A DNA stretch of 64,000 nucleotides, from assembly GCA_949316235.1 (NCBI GenBank), contig OX438742.1, positions 31,688,853 to 31,752,852 of the forward strand, read 5' to 3'. Under the pieces are notes generated by a model. The model saw only the letters and a list, made by a program, of their open reading frames with translations. It searched no databases and was not told the DNA's origin. A program made the position numbers and the translations under genes. Of the stretch, positions 1-13,100 are shown piece after piece. The DNA is from Oegoconia quadripuncta. Its lineage: Eukaryota > Arthropoda > Insecta > Lepidoptera > Autostichidae. Each line of letters starts with the position of its first letter. Position 1 is the first letter of the stretch.

Positions 1-1162
1 GTGGCACTTTTTCTGAAACAGCTCAATTACTCTATACCGTAACCACGCACGCGCAAATAAGCTTACAAAGTGCATTTATTCTTGTCGGATCTAATTTTGA
101 AGCCCATGTAAGCAAATTCTCGGCAAAATCTAGTTAAAAATAACTTTATACACTGGAAACACTTATAAAAGATCAGCTTTCCGCCCGTGGCTTCGCCTGC
201 GTGGAATAGCTTTATCACGGTTATGTTTAATTTATTTATCCTGCGGGAGCTACTCACTTTATGGGTATTAATCCAGGGCATATTCTAGCTATATACCAAA
301 TTTTATCCAAATCCGTTCATCCGTTTCGCCGTGATTGAGCAACAAACGAACAAACATCCAAACTTTCGCATTTATAATATTAGTTAGATTAGTTACATTA
401 CGGAGTTTCAAAATCTAGTTTACAATATAATTATACTATAGAAACATTGTTGGAAGCAAGATTCAATATCTGTAGGTCCGCCTTAACAATCTTACTTTCA
501 TATCAATAGTCTACTGCAGGACATAAGCCTCTCCAACGGCGTGATTTTATGGCTTTTTTGGTAGGCTGGCATATACACCACGATAAGCTGCACGATGGAT
601 GGTCATTCGCGAAGTAGTTGTAGATGGATTATGGTATGGTAATAGTTGGTTCGCAACGGCCTTGTTGACTACTAAAAGATGCCAAGGCTTGTTTACCTGT
701 AGTTACTCAAATAGGTCGTCCACGTGCTGGGAGAGCACTTCAAGATCGACCGACGAGACGTGGCCGAGCGAAATTTGCAAACACAGCACGATCCCTTGGT
801 TAGACAATTGCCTTTAACGACACCCTTGGGAACAGACGAGTTGGTCTTATTATTTTCTGTCGGGAACTTTAAAGCAACGCAATAAAGCTTAAAGTGGTTA
901 GATGTAATTTTGATTGATAGTACATAGCAAGCATAATTTATCTTTGTTAAAAAATCTACAGAAACTATTGTCTCTAATATTCATTCATTTGAACGCGCCT
1001 TAGTTACCCTTTACAAGTCACTTAACAAAAACTAAAACTTCATGGATCATAGAATATTATACTGTCGCTCGTGTCTATGTCACCCCCACTAATTCCCATG
1101 ATAATTTTACAACCGTATATATTCTCATGTTTGTTCCAGATAATTTGAATCTACACTTTGCC
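1..1162. other. COMMD4 upstream region
   Basis: The region contains one interspersed repeat copy (174-389), and around 520-560 text resembling a decayed SINE tail. The COMMD4 promoter and 5' UTR must lie here, but I see no decisive TATA box or initiator. Confidence 0.4.
174..389 (+). repeat. Interspersed repeat, CTTTCCGCCCG...TTTATAATATTAGT family, copy 1
   Basis: It opens CTTTCCGCCCGTGGCTTCGC, carries TCCGTTCATCCGTTTCGCCG in the middle, and ends ACTTTCGCATTTATAATATT. At least three other good copies exist in the window (6814-7050 -, 10836-11060 +, 63291-63517 +). The family is common in lepidopteran genomes. No coding capacity; it looks like a LINE 3' tail or a non-autonomous element. Confidence 0.8.
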
Positions 1163-1165
1163 ATG
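1163..1165 (+). CDS. COMMD4: COMMD4 coding exon 1 (start codon only)
   Basis: The sequence GCC-ATG is followed directly by a consensus donor GTAAGT at 1166. The initiator codon is therefore the last codon of the exon, in phase 0, and exon 2 supplies residue 2 onward. I chose this start because exon 2 opens at the first conserved residues (KFKFC) with no Met of its own. The extent of the 5' UTR in this exon cannot be seen. Confidence 0.75.
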
Positions 1166-4100
1166 GTAAGTGCTTCATGCATGGTAGATATATTATTTGA
1201 CACAGTTTGTATAATAAATAATACTCATATAAGGAAATGTACCTACCCATACTACATGACCCCTTTTAACTGTATGTTCATTTATTTATTGGCGTTGTTG
1301 TTGTAATATCATTTTATATATAAAAAAATGTGGGTTTGTAATTTAGGAAGCGGTTTATTACATATTTTTTCACCAATTTTATTTTATTTTTAAAATGTTA
1401 CTACATGACCAAGACCTAAATCTCCCCTTCCTCACCCGTTGATTACTGATTAACCTCTATCACGTAGTATGGGTACATTGCCTAAGTATGTACTTATATA
1501 AATAAATGAACATACGTTAACTGCTAAAATTACAATTCTTCCTTTTCGGCTTGCCGTACTCGGGTATAAAGGTAAAAGACGCGAAAACCTCCAAACCGAA
1601 TGTGGTGTCTTTATAGTCAGTCGGCTCCATATTTAGGCTTATAAGGGCTATCTTATATGATTAATGGTAGCATGCTCTAAGAGAACAGTCTACATAAGAG
1701 GATCATTTTAAAGAACCGCGCTTCCAGTTGATATAGCCTGTAGTATCATTGATCATGTAAATTAGGATCTAACGTTATCACAATAATACTCAAATTCAAA
1801 CTCACTTTTTTTATTATTTTATGAGATAAAAGTTTGTTCTCGTTTAATTTAACATTAAAATACTCCTCGCTTTTTATGCATACATGATTTTTTGCATTAT
1901 GCTATTGAAATAACTAATATAAAAAGTGCCACCTTTTTTGTTAACAACCTACCTATGTATATTTCTTTTTTATAGAAATTCAAGTTCTGTTCTGATGGAG
2001 ATTGCCCTTTGTGGGCACTTGCTGCACTTCATGCCTTGGGGAGCCTTCCTGCACAGTTGTTCAAGACCCTGCTGCAACATGTACTAGAAGAACCATCAGT
2101 AAGTGCATATTCCAAAGTTACTAATATAAGTAGGTCTTATATTGTGCCAGGAACCGGCTGCGCACCAAGTGCTTATATAAATTTCCACCAACTAGCATCA
2201 CTGGTAACGTTGCTGCCTTTCCATGTGAATGATTAATTAATCAGTGAAATTACCGGCATATCTAGGTCCTCATGAAGACATATTCTGTGATCCATTTGTT
2301 TGTAGTCGAAAGTACACGTTAATCTTGCAGTATTACAATGTGTGTAAAGTGCTTAAGTTTTTAATTCTGTTTGTATAATTATTGCTCAAGCAGCTCTCAA
2401 GCATCTCAAGATTTGCATGTGCAGGTGTTCAGTTGCTGTTTTTGTTTTACGCCCCAGCCAATTTAGACAAATAAGGTGCCGTTAGATTCGTACAAGTCCC
2501 GGGAGTATCATAGGGTTTATGACGTCATGAGAAATACACGTTGGCGGACGCTAGCAGCCACTTTATCACACTTGACAACAAATCATTCCAACACTCTATC
2601 GAGATGGATAAAAAATGATGGGTCTCGACTAAAGAAATTTCAAAACAAATATCAATGTGTTTGTTAAAAAATATCTAAATAAAAACTTTTTAAAAATTAC
2701 ACGGTTACAAGTGTCTCTCTCTTCAATTTAAGAGCTATGCTCGGTTATACGGTTATAAGTACCTACCTAAAAATTAAAAGCAAGACAAAATAACTCAATT
2801 GATTTAGGACGGAGTTGATCAGATTTGGCAGGTGAATTCCTTAGATTATATAGAGGCAGTCTTAGTTTTTATTTCCACTCCTAAGCACTCGGTCAAACGA
2901 CCGCGGGGAGAAATATTTTGAACAAAAGTCAATATCTCAGGAGCTGTTTAAACATGAAAAATAGTTGGTATCTAGGGTCAGCAAAAGCAAATTTTATAAA
3001 TAATAGGTAAAATAAAGAATAGCGCGGGCATAGTAAAGACAACTTGGAAAGTTATAAATAGCGAATCTGGCAAAGTTAAGATTCGTAACACTAACTAAAC
3101 AAAAAGAAACTTTAAAAAAAAAATGTGGAGGTTTGTGACTCCCGTTTTAAATTTATTTATATTGGTATATTTTATTTATGGTGTAATTTCCGGAACATCT
3201 GAAACTTCTGAAAATTCTTTCATTAATAGAAAGGTTGTTCTCGAGTCACAGATTATGTTTTACCGTGTAAAACTTAGTTTTTTTTTTTGAGGTCCACGCG
3301 GGTAGTTTACGAGCGGAAAGCTTGTAATTCTAATAAAATTATAAATTTAACTTCATATTCTAGATGTTTTTCGATGCAGTAAAGTGAAATTTTCAAAAAT
3401 GAAACTGATACCGTGTTAACAGAAACCTGACATATATGTCAGACATATTCATTATAATGAAAGACCGGAAAAAATCACAGAATTATCACTATAATTAAAC
3501 CAAAGAATAGACCAGTGAATAAAACAGGCTTAAAAAGGACACCCTAACAATATATGGCTCAGTAGCCCAGCGCTGGCTTTATGAATTGATGTAATGCTGC
3601 TGCGTATAAAACTACATGGAACTAAAATTGCACTTTATACGACGACAACCTTATTACAAAATCTGTCAAATGGATATATGGTGGTAAAATATCTGAATAT
3701 TATGCAACACCGCACGGTTCCCATGTGCAAATGCATCTCGCCTTAGTTCTTATTTAATATCTACCTATACTTGGCCTATCAATGGGGAAAGGCCTATGTT
3801 CGGCAGTAGACGTCTTTAGCTGATATGATGACGATGAGACACGAGTGTTTCCAAATTATTTTATTTTAAAAACGTTAGATTTCAGATTTAAAAAACTTTT
3901 GGCTTCACTAAAGGAGCCACATCGATAGCTACCTACAGAAACCTTTAGTACCTACACTAAAATAAATTATGTAAGTATCTATTCATAAATACATAATGAA
4001 CCAAATTAATTGTTATATGTAGGCCTATTGCCGTTACTTCCATGGAATTAGCACATCATATAGAGTATAAGTGTAATTATACTCGTGTGTCTACAACTGA

Positions 4101-7100
4101 TTACATTTGTATTTAATCGCATATAATATTTACAACCTACGCATGACCATTACTTAAGTCAGTGTAATCTGTGGTTCTGTCTATTAATAGGAACTGAGTT
4201 AGTACATCGTTATCATTACTAGTCCAATTCGAATCAACCCATTATTGCTGGGTACTGGCCGATTTCTTCCCTATTACGCCAATCTTTTCAATTCTTTGCC
4301 TAGGTATCCTCCATCAGTCTGAGGCACGTAGGTACCTACCTATTACAGAACGACTCTTAAGTCTGATTATTATTCTTTTCTCGTCGCAAAAATCTTTTAC
4401 GAATAGAATTTCATGACATGAGAATCTGTAGAGGCTTAACAATATCAGTGCAGTGTCCACTGACCGTAGCTTAAACTAAAATACCTACCGGGATTTAATC
4501 ATGTAGAAGACCGTAGTGAAGGGTATCGTATTTGATTTGCCTTGTGTCATCAAAGTTTAACGATTGGTATTTATAATTCGGGCAACTATTTGGCAGCCTT
4601 AATAAGCCTCAAATCAAACCAAAAATGTTTTATTTCGTAAGTTATAAGAATAACATTTGAAATCGTCATGACATACAGTCATCGCTCATTCACTAGGCAG
4701 TCTCCCCAGAGAAAAACGAGCAAGAAACTCAGGGGTTGCTCTTTTTAAATAAGTCAATACAAATACAATTTGAAATAATGTTAAATTTATGATTCGACAA
4801 AGAAAAATAAGAATAAAATATACTGGATATTGCCGAGCGGTTCATGTCCACGCATTCTTATCATCCACATAGTCAGAAATATTATAATAGCCTTTGTCAC
4901 ATAGTTTCCGTTTAATGGTTGTTTTAAATTTATTGAAAGGCAAATTTTGAATGTCTACCGGAACCTTATTATAAAAGCGTATACATTGTCCCTTGAATGA
5001 CTTAGTGACTTTGTGTAAGCGACTGCTATGGACAGCAAGTTTATTTTTATATTTTGTATTTACATTGTGTATTTCACAATTTTTCCTAAACAAATGCAGA
5101 TTTTTTCTTACGTACATTAAGTTTTCGTAAATATATTGCTATGCCAAAGTTAATATATTGATTTCCTACAATTTATTCCTCAGGAATACTCGGGAGCCTA
5201 ACTTGTAGATCGCACGAATCGCTCGCTTCTGCAGAACAAAAATACAATTTATGTCCGTGTCATTTCAAGAGGAGGTGTCATCAGCAAATATTGTTATCCC
5301 ATGGTTTCCGTTTATACAACTAGGCAGATCATTGATATATACAAGACATAAGAATAGTCCGAGACTTGAGCCCTGTGGAACACCTATGCAAACTGGAGAC
5401 CCTGACGACCTCTTACCATTACATCAACCCTTTAAACTCGATTACATAAGTATGATTAGAAAAGGTCGAGGGCACGGCCCATTATGCCATAATGGCGTAA
5501 TTTCCTGACCAGACCCTCATGATGAACGCAATCAAAAGCCTTGGATAGATCACAGAAAATACCTATCGCATCCTACGAATCTTCCTATGCTTCAAATATA
5601 TATTCAATAAGCTCAACACCGGCATCTGTTGTTGAGCGACCCCGTGTGAATCCAAATTGTTTGGAAGTCATAAAATTATTAGTATTGAAGTAAGACAACA
5701 ATTGATTTAAAAATAGTTTATCGAAAACTTTACTAAAAGTCGGTATTGAAATGGATCAAAAATTAGAGGGGTCCTATGTATGTATGTACAGCTTTGAATA
5801 AAGGAATTACTTTACTCTGTTTCATCAAGTCAGGAAATGCACTATACTGTCTACACATTTATTAAAGATACAGGCTAAGTGTGGTGCAACGCAATTAATG
5901 ATAGAATACTATTTTAACAGAGAGACCATAGAGATCAGTGGTTTTTTTCATTTCCAGTGATTTATACGGTTTTATGATGTCATTGGGATTAACATGTCTA
6001 AATATTTTCAGTTGCACATTCGGGGCATCGCTATTCATTCTGAGTAAAGATTCGGCAAGTGCCTGCTAAGTCTACTGCTGAACATTGTTGATATTATTGT
6101 TGATTCATTGGTACGGTAACAAAACAACAACAGTGCATATAACATTATTAGTGTAACATAACACATGTGTTGGTATGCTCAAAGAGTAATCATATTTTAG
6201 ATTGTTGTGTGATGTTAGATTGCTCATTGATTTTCAAACATCAACGCGAAAGCAAAAGAACATGAAACAAATAAATTTTATAGCAATTTTGGTAATCATG
6301 AAATAGTGACTGCGATGAGCAACATCACGCGGCTGAAGATAAGGAGACATAGTCTGAAAAACTTGTGGAGCTTAAGATGGGCAGATGTTTTTTTAAGCAT
6401 ATTGCAACAGGGGAGATGGCTATGGGAGAGGCTTATGGCCAACAGTGGACTTCTATAGTTTGTTGATGTATGAGTTCACTTATGGTACCTAAACAACATT
6501 ATAAAGTGATACGGTTTCATTTTTAGTTTGGAATAATAAGGTAATTACATAATTGGTAACATTTCATTACCCACAAACTATCACTTGCGATATCGACATA
6601 TTGACCGAGACTAGGTACTGTGTAAACCTATAAATAAGAATAATATGTTACCACGAACAAAATGACTCGTTCCGCGATAATTGAGAAAAACGCGAGAGTA
6701 TAAAACCTACGCAATTTATTACTTGTTTGTTAAAAAGGAAGGTGGGTTCACGACATGGGTGGAACAGGAGAAAACTAGTCTTAGGAATAGGTACAGTTGC
6801 AGACCAAACATACATCTAATGTAATATTATGGATGCGGAAGTTTGAATGTTTGTTTGTCTGCTTGTTGCTCAGTCACGGCGAAACGGATTTGGATCAAAT
6901 TTGGTATATGTATAGGTAGAACATACCCTGGATGAAAAGATAAGATATTTTTAATCCCGATAAAGTGAGTAGTTCCAGCGGGATAAACAAATTAAACATA
7001 TCAGCGATAAAGTTATTCCACGCAGGCTAAGCCGCGGGCGGAAAGTTAGTACTTAATATAGAAGTTGACGCGTGCCCATGTAGCTCCTGGCACGAGAGTG

Positions 7101-10100
7101 TTTAAATATAAATATTATTTGTCAAACAAAACGATGTATTAAATAATGTATCAAGAATTGTAATTTGATGAGCCAGACAATTGGGCAGAACCCATTTCTA
7201 AACATTTCCTCATTTATCAAAACATAAACGTATCTAATAATATTGTATGGAAGCGGAGTACGTCATTTAATCCGTATCTTCGGTCTGCTACCTTTATATC
7301 CCACAGACAAACCTGTCTCTTCTCGTGGGTGTCGTCAATAGGGTTGCCATCCGTATTCTAAAATAGAGTATTGTGCTCTATTTCGCGTAGGTGTACTTTA
7401 TATCTATCAATAGAGTTCGCTAAAATACTTTATTTAAAAATACTCTGACTGTTAAGCTCCTCATTAGAATGTCTGGAGCCATACAATTATTTTAAAAACA
7501 TGCAAAGTAACACTTTTACATAACAGTATACAGCAAAAAGTAAGAAACTGAAACAAATAAATTTATTTTTCTAAATTCATACTCTTTATCAGATATACCC
7601 TCTATAAATCACATATACTTTATTTCTTCTGAAATAAGTTGACCACACTAATCGTAAAAGGCAGCGTGGTGATAGAGACAAACCGAGGAAAGCGATGCAA
7701 ATCGCGACATGTATGAATGAGTCTTATATCCACTAGTGGACTGTTGTTGATATTGCCGATTTTTATTCGCAATAATTGTTCAAAAATTATTATATTATTA
7801 TTGTTCTAATGCAAAATTGACCAACGTATCAGCGTCTCTGAAGCGAAGCTCTCAAAAATCTGCGATTGTCAATCCGTCTGTCCAGCGTGACGATTAAAGC
7901 AAAATCCTCCCGTGGTAAATCGCCATGAGAGAGGATTGCAGTCGGCTTCCATAGGATGTGGTGGTACCTACTGTTGTTTGAAAACTAATAATTTGCTAGA
8001 TGATTCTTTTCTGTGATTGATGCAAATCTTTCCAGAGGTTTCTGAAATATGATTAAGAGCTTTTATATGGTTCAGTGGCGCCCTAATAATAAAAATTTAA
8101 ACTATGTTGTTTTGTCGTTTATTCTATATATAATTTTAAAGCCTATGTCTGTCAACGGGCCCGTCTGTGGCTTTCTAGCCCCGAAACAACTAAATCCATA
8201 GGAAATTGCCTGATTCTTACCACATTGGGCGAAAATTGGTTCAGCTGTTTCGAATTCGGTTTCTGTAATATTGGAAATCTATAGAATTGGGAATCTGTAG
8301 ACGTGGGAAATATCGATATAGTCAGTCTTTCTGGAAAAATTTCAAATTATTGTTATATCCGCAAGATTGCAACGTCTGCCTGTATTTCAACATTCTGGGA
8401 AAGTAAACATTTTAGGATTTCAACATTTTAGGAATTCAACTTTCTGTTCATGAAGATGAAAAATCACTGGCATAACTTTTATTGGTCTGTGCTATTTTCT
8501 AATCTAAGTTCCCGATTTCGCCTTATACGCCCTGTATAAAAAATCCACTTATCCAGAGTATGTAACTATTCGATTTTCTGACTACGATTATCGTAGCATT
8601 TGTACCTACAGCTATCCCGATATTCTAAGCATGTTTGAATCCTGTCTTTACTAAAGTTACTCACGTATCTTCTATCCGCGTCACGCTGAATCAATTGAAT
8701 TTATATTTTATCATACTTTATCGTATATTTTCAGCATATTACAGAAAAACTGGCGAAATGTGAGCCATTTTCGCGTATAAAGGGTTCCATTTCACTATAA
8801 ATTTTGAGTTGAGACCACGTATGGTCACGCAGCGTAGGATGTTCACCACCACTGTGGACTGCCGGCCTATTGAAGAATGTGAAGATTGCTGGAGGTCGCT
8901 TCCAATCAATCGCTCTGGAAATCTTATGAGGGATCCTATGTTCACCAGTGGACGTCCTGTATCTGATGTGATGGTTATTTCTACCGTGACTTTAAATGAC
9001 CTACATACCTATGCATCCAATTTTCAACTATAGCTTGATTGACTCAGGCTACGGAGCTGTCGGAGCTGCGTTGTGTCGGAGCTCCGTCCTTTCGGAACTT
9101 GGTTTTAGATACGCTTATTTTATGGACCCCAATTTAATGTTTTTTGCTAACTGATAATTACAATTATCTAAAAAGTTGTTGATAAATTCCTTAAAATTGA
9201 TTACTTTGTTAATGAATAAAATATTTAAAAAATAGAATTTTCAATCGCATGAATAGAAAATAGGTTAGGTTAGGATCAGCGCAAAAAATACTTGATTTCT
9301 TTTTTAATAATGTTCATAAGGATCTATACATAATGTCACGAGTTTTATGCCAAATGGGGTGGTCAGAGATATCCCAAACATAAGCGTTTGGGTGTTCCAA
9401 ACATGCTTGAAACAACATTCTCCATCCATCAACACGTTTCGATATATACAAAAATGAACACGTGACAAAAGCTGAGCCCATAAATGATTTTACCGACTTC
9501 AAAAAGGAGATGGTTTTAAAATTCAGCCGTTTGTATGTTTTTTTAGTATAAAGTCCATTAGTCGCCTTTTACGACACTCACGGGAAGAGACTGGTTTGTC
9601 CCACAGACATATAGCAAACCGAACATACAGATTAAATAATCTTTTTACGTGCTGAATCCACACGACTCGAATATATTTCTGATACTTCATTAAAATTGAT
9701 GCAAATTTTGCGATTAATTGAGATGTAACCTTGTTTGTGACATACAACAAAATAATATGGAAACCAATTACAAAAAATATTTAGTTTATTTTCCCATTTG
9801 GCTACGGCACTCTAAAATGAATGAAGGAAACTAAATTTACTTTAAGTGAGCAAGTTACGAGCGGAAATGGAATTTATTGTTTACGAGTATTAAGTAAGCA
9901 TTTTGGAGAATTCGCAAGGGAGCAGATGGTAACTCAACAGCCCACTAACTATATATTTCTACCATTTAAACAATTTGTCAAGTTTCTTAACTTTGACGTA
10001 TTGGTGATAGCAGTTACTTTGGAATGTCATTGATTTATTGCTTTCAATTCAACTGATATTTGTTATAATTTTTATCAGATTTATAAAACCAATACCTATC

Positions 10101-13100
10101 ACGGTTTCGATTCTCAGCTGGGTTAACTATACTCGGTTGGTTTCATGAATAATAGGGCTTATGCATATACAAGTATCAGTCCGTAATTAGGTTAGGAATA
10201 TATGTACCGCATTTACAACGTCAAAACTCTACAACAGCTTCGAAAAAGTAAATTATCTATGGGAAAATAAACTGCAGCACAAAGTCCGAATTAATATTCT
10301 AGTCTTTGTTTATATAATAATAAGGAATATAATTTTAACGAGAGCCGCAGCTCTACCATGTTAAAAATATTATCTAATAGATTTAGAAGTAGGTACCTAC
10401 CTACTTACATACATTTTAATAATGTCCGCTTGGCTATCTATCCTCAATCCCATTCTTCTATGCGCTATTTACCGGTTGTTTGAGATGTTTGAACATGTCA
10501 AAGGTTCTGGGTGAACGCGCTTCGCAAGCCACTTATCCCGATTGAATGTGTATACATATAGAATATTGATTCTATATAGAGGTACACTAACGACCGATTG
10601 GCGTAGTGGATCCTGCGCCTTCGAAACCACCGGTTGTGGGTTCGAATCGAATTTATATAAATACATATTTATCCGTTACCTAATACCCATAGTACATGCA
10701 TTCCTAGTTTGAGACTGATACGTAAGATCTTTTAGTAGGAACATGGTAAGGTGATCGTTTATTTGCCAGAATACAGTAAATACTTACAGTATTCATGGAA
10801 GTAATATGTATTAACGTTACATATTTATTACATAACTAGCTTACCGCCCGTGGCTTCGCCTGCGTGGAATAACTTTATCGCGGAAATTTGTTTATCCCAC
10901 GGGAACTACTCACTTTATCGGGATTAAAAATATCCTATGTCCTAATCCAGGGTATATTCTACCTATGTACCAAATTTTATTCAAATCCGTTCATCCGTTT
11001 CGCCGTGATTGAGCAACAAACAAACATCCACACTTTCGCATTTATAATATTAGTTAGGATTGAAGTTGACATAACTAAGATGTCGCGCGCGCCAGTTCTG
11101 CGCATGTGTAGTATGATCAAGAAGCATTTCAAGTTTCATGTTTTACGTTTTTTATTTATGTGTGTATTAATTTATGTGTTTGCCAATTTAGATGAACAGA
11201 ATAATGTTAATTCAGGCTTCTATTAAGTTCATTAAACTTAATAACAATATTATGGTTTAATTAGCACTGGACTGGACACCCTTGATATCTTAATTTACAC
11301 ACTGGATATCTTAATTTATTGACGAATTCTTATGTTTTCATACCAAACTTGTATCGTTTCTCACTTTTTAATTTATAGAGATATGGTCAATTTGACATTT
11401 TGATCGTATTAGATACATAGACTATATTTTGTATTAACTAAATAATTTTCTTTTCAGGACGATGGCGTCAAGGATTTACTAAAAAGTACCAGTTTAGGTA
11501 AGTCTTTAATCCCACTTAAGTAAGTGAACCATCTCAATGATTTATTTTATAATGAACTGGATATTCGCTTGACCACAATTTTCCTATCCTCCGATCCTAT
11601 ATAATTGATAGAAAATCTCCCGAGAATATAAGCGATTATAGGTATCGTCCAGATAAACCAAACCAACTTTAGCTTTTAACACAGTTATGTATCGTCGACA
11701 CGGCTTAACTGATTTTCAACAAACATGGCTATCGTAATATGTCCCATCGTTTAGTATTTAATATTACAAAAAATCGCACTCAAATTAGACCACGCATTGC
11801 TGAGTTACGTCCGGACAATGACTGGACACACACACCCACACAATGCCGGCAAGCATATAACACCCGTCGTTTTTTATCGGGGCTTAAAAGACTATCAACA
11901 GGCGATCTTGCGACGGTGTTCAAGGCCCTGCAATTTGCAACTATCAAATTGTCACCAATCTGCTGCTTGCAAGTTTGTCTTACTTTCTCATAAAAATTTA
12001 ACCTCACATTTACTCCATTTCCTATTTCAATGCTCAGGTTGGCTGGAGGAGATCTCTTAAAGAGATAAGACCACCTTTGTACGTGACCTATTGTTTGTAC
12101 TCTTGTTATATGTAAGGTTTTGGTGCAATAAAGATTATGAAAAATGATTTTGTTTTTCAGCTGTTGCCTGCAGTTTTTAAGCTACATGCTTTTTCTTCTC
12201 TGGAGAGTCAGCCTTGTGAATGAGGAATAATTTTAAGTTATAAATATACGAGTACTTACCGGTTACTAGTTTATAACTCAAAACTTTTTATCCCATGGGA
12301 TATATTTTAATATTTTGATAGTTCTAATATGTTTGATGTGGAAATCACTCGAGCCTTTTGTTAGATTTTCTAATTTATTTTAATGGCGCTTTTAAAAATC
12401 TTTATTTATAGTTATAAATATTCCTCTCCCATCCGCCCCCAGCTACCCGTGATGAGTGCGCGCGAGCCATCGCTGTTATCCGTTGGGTGCTGCACCAAAC
12501 GTGGCGCTGTTCATGTTCTGGTGCGCAGCTCACTCGGGACCTTCTGGTGATTGGCGTGCCACGTGTGCACGCCGCTGCGCTGGCGGAGGCGGCAGACTCT
12601 GCGCGTGACAACTACGAGAAGAATGCACGAGCTAATGGATTTATGGGTGAGTGGGATACGTGGACCCAATGACTACATATAATGTCCCACTCTGTCTTTT
12701 CTCTGTATCCTCTGCCATCTACCACCGATTTTATTATAACCGAACTTAGGTTAATTACCTCTGCTGGATTATTAAAGTAGTAGAAAAAATGAAGTATTAA
12801 CAAATCGACATCCTATTTATTTCTAAAGGGGTAAGACTAAATGAGGGTGGGGGTTTCGGTAGGGCCAGTTGAGGGTACATGGGGTAGGCTCAGGGAGGGT
12901 TAAAGGGAGGTGACGAGAGGATTTCGGAAAAGGTGGGGGAGGGGATTCGGAATAAGAGAAGTTAAGGCAGTAGAGAGTGACTAGGGATTTGGAGGTGGTG
13001 ATGCTGTATTATGGTGATGGGGAATAGCCACGGCCTTGAATATATCATGGGCAGTGAAATTCTCTTTCTATCACGTTTTAAAGAATCTCTTATGCAGGGG

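Larger units (their letters stand above)
2099..11457 (+). other. COMMD4 intron 2 (9.4 kb, transposon-rich)
   Basis: This intron lies between two well-supported exons. It holds a Jockey/CR1-like LINE remnant (4842-6060, -), a repeat copy on each strand (6814-7050 and 10836-11060), an RTE-like tail (~8800-8960), one copy of the GGTCAGAGATATCCCAAAC repeat (9331-9405) and SINE pieces near 3776 and 10575. The rest is AT-rich with no visible gene. Confidence 0.75.

Noticed and set aside
2476..2667. 63-codon + strand frame in COMMD4 intron 2
   Set aside because: No recognised motif, and it would not join COMMD4 exons 2 and 3, whose phases already match.
11739..12060. Overlapping open frames on both strands in COMMD4 intron 3
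   Set aside because: Three competing frames without family features; probably an unassigned transposon piece. Not called as a gene.
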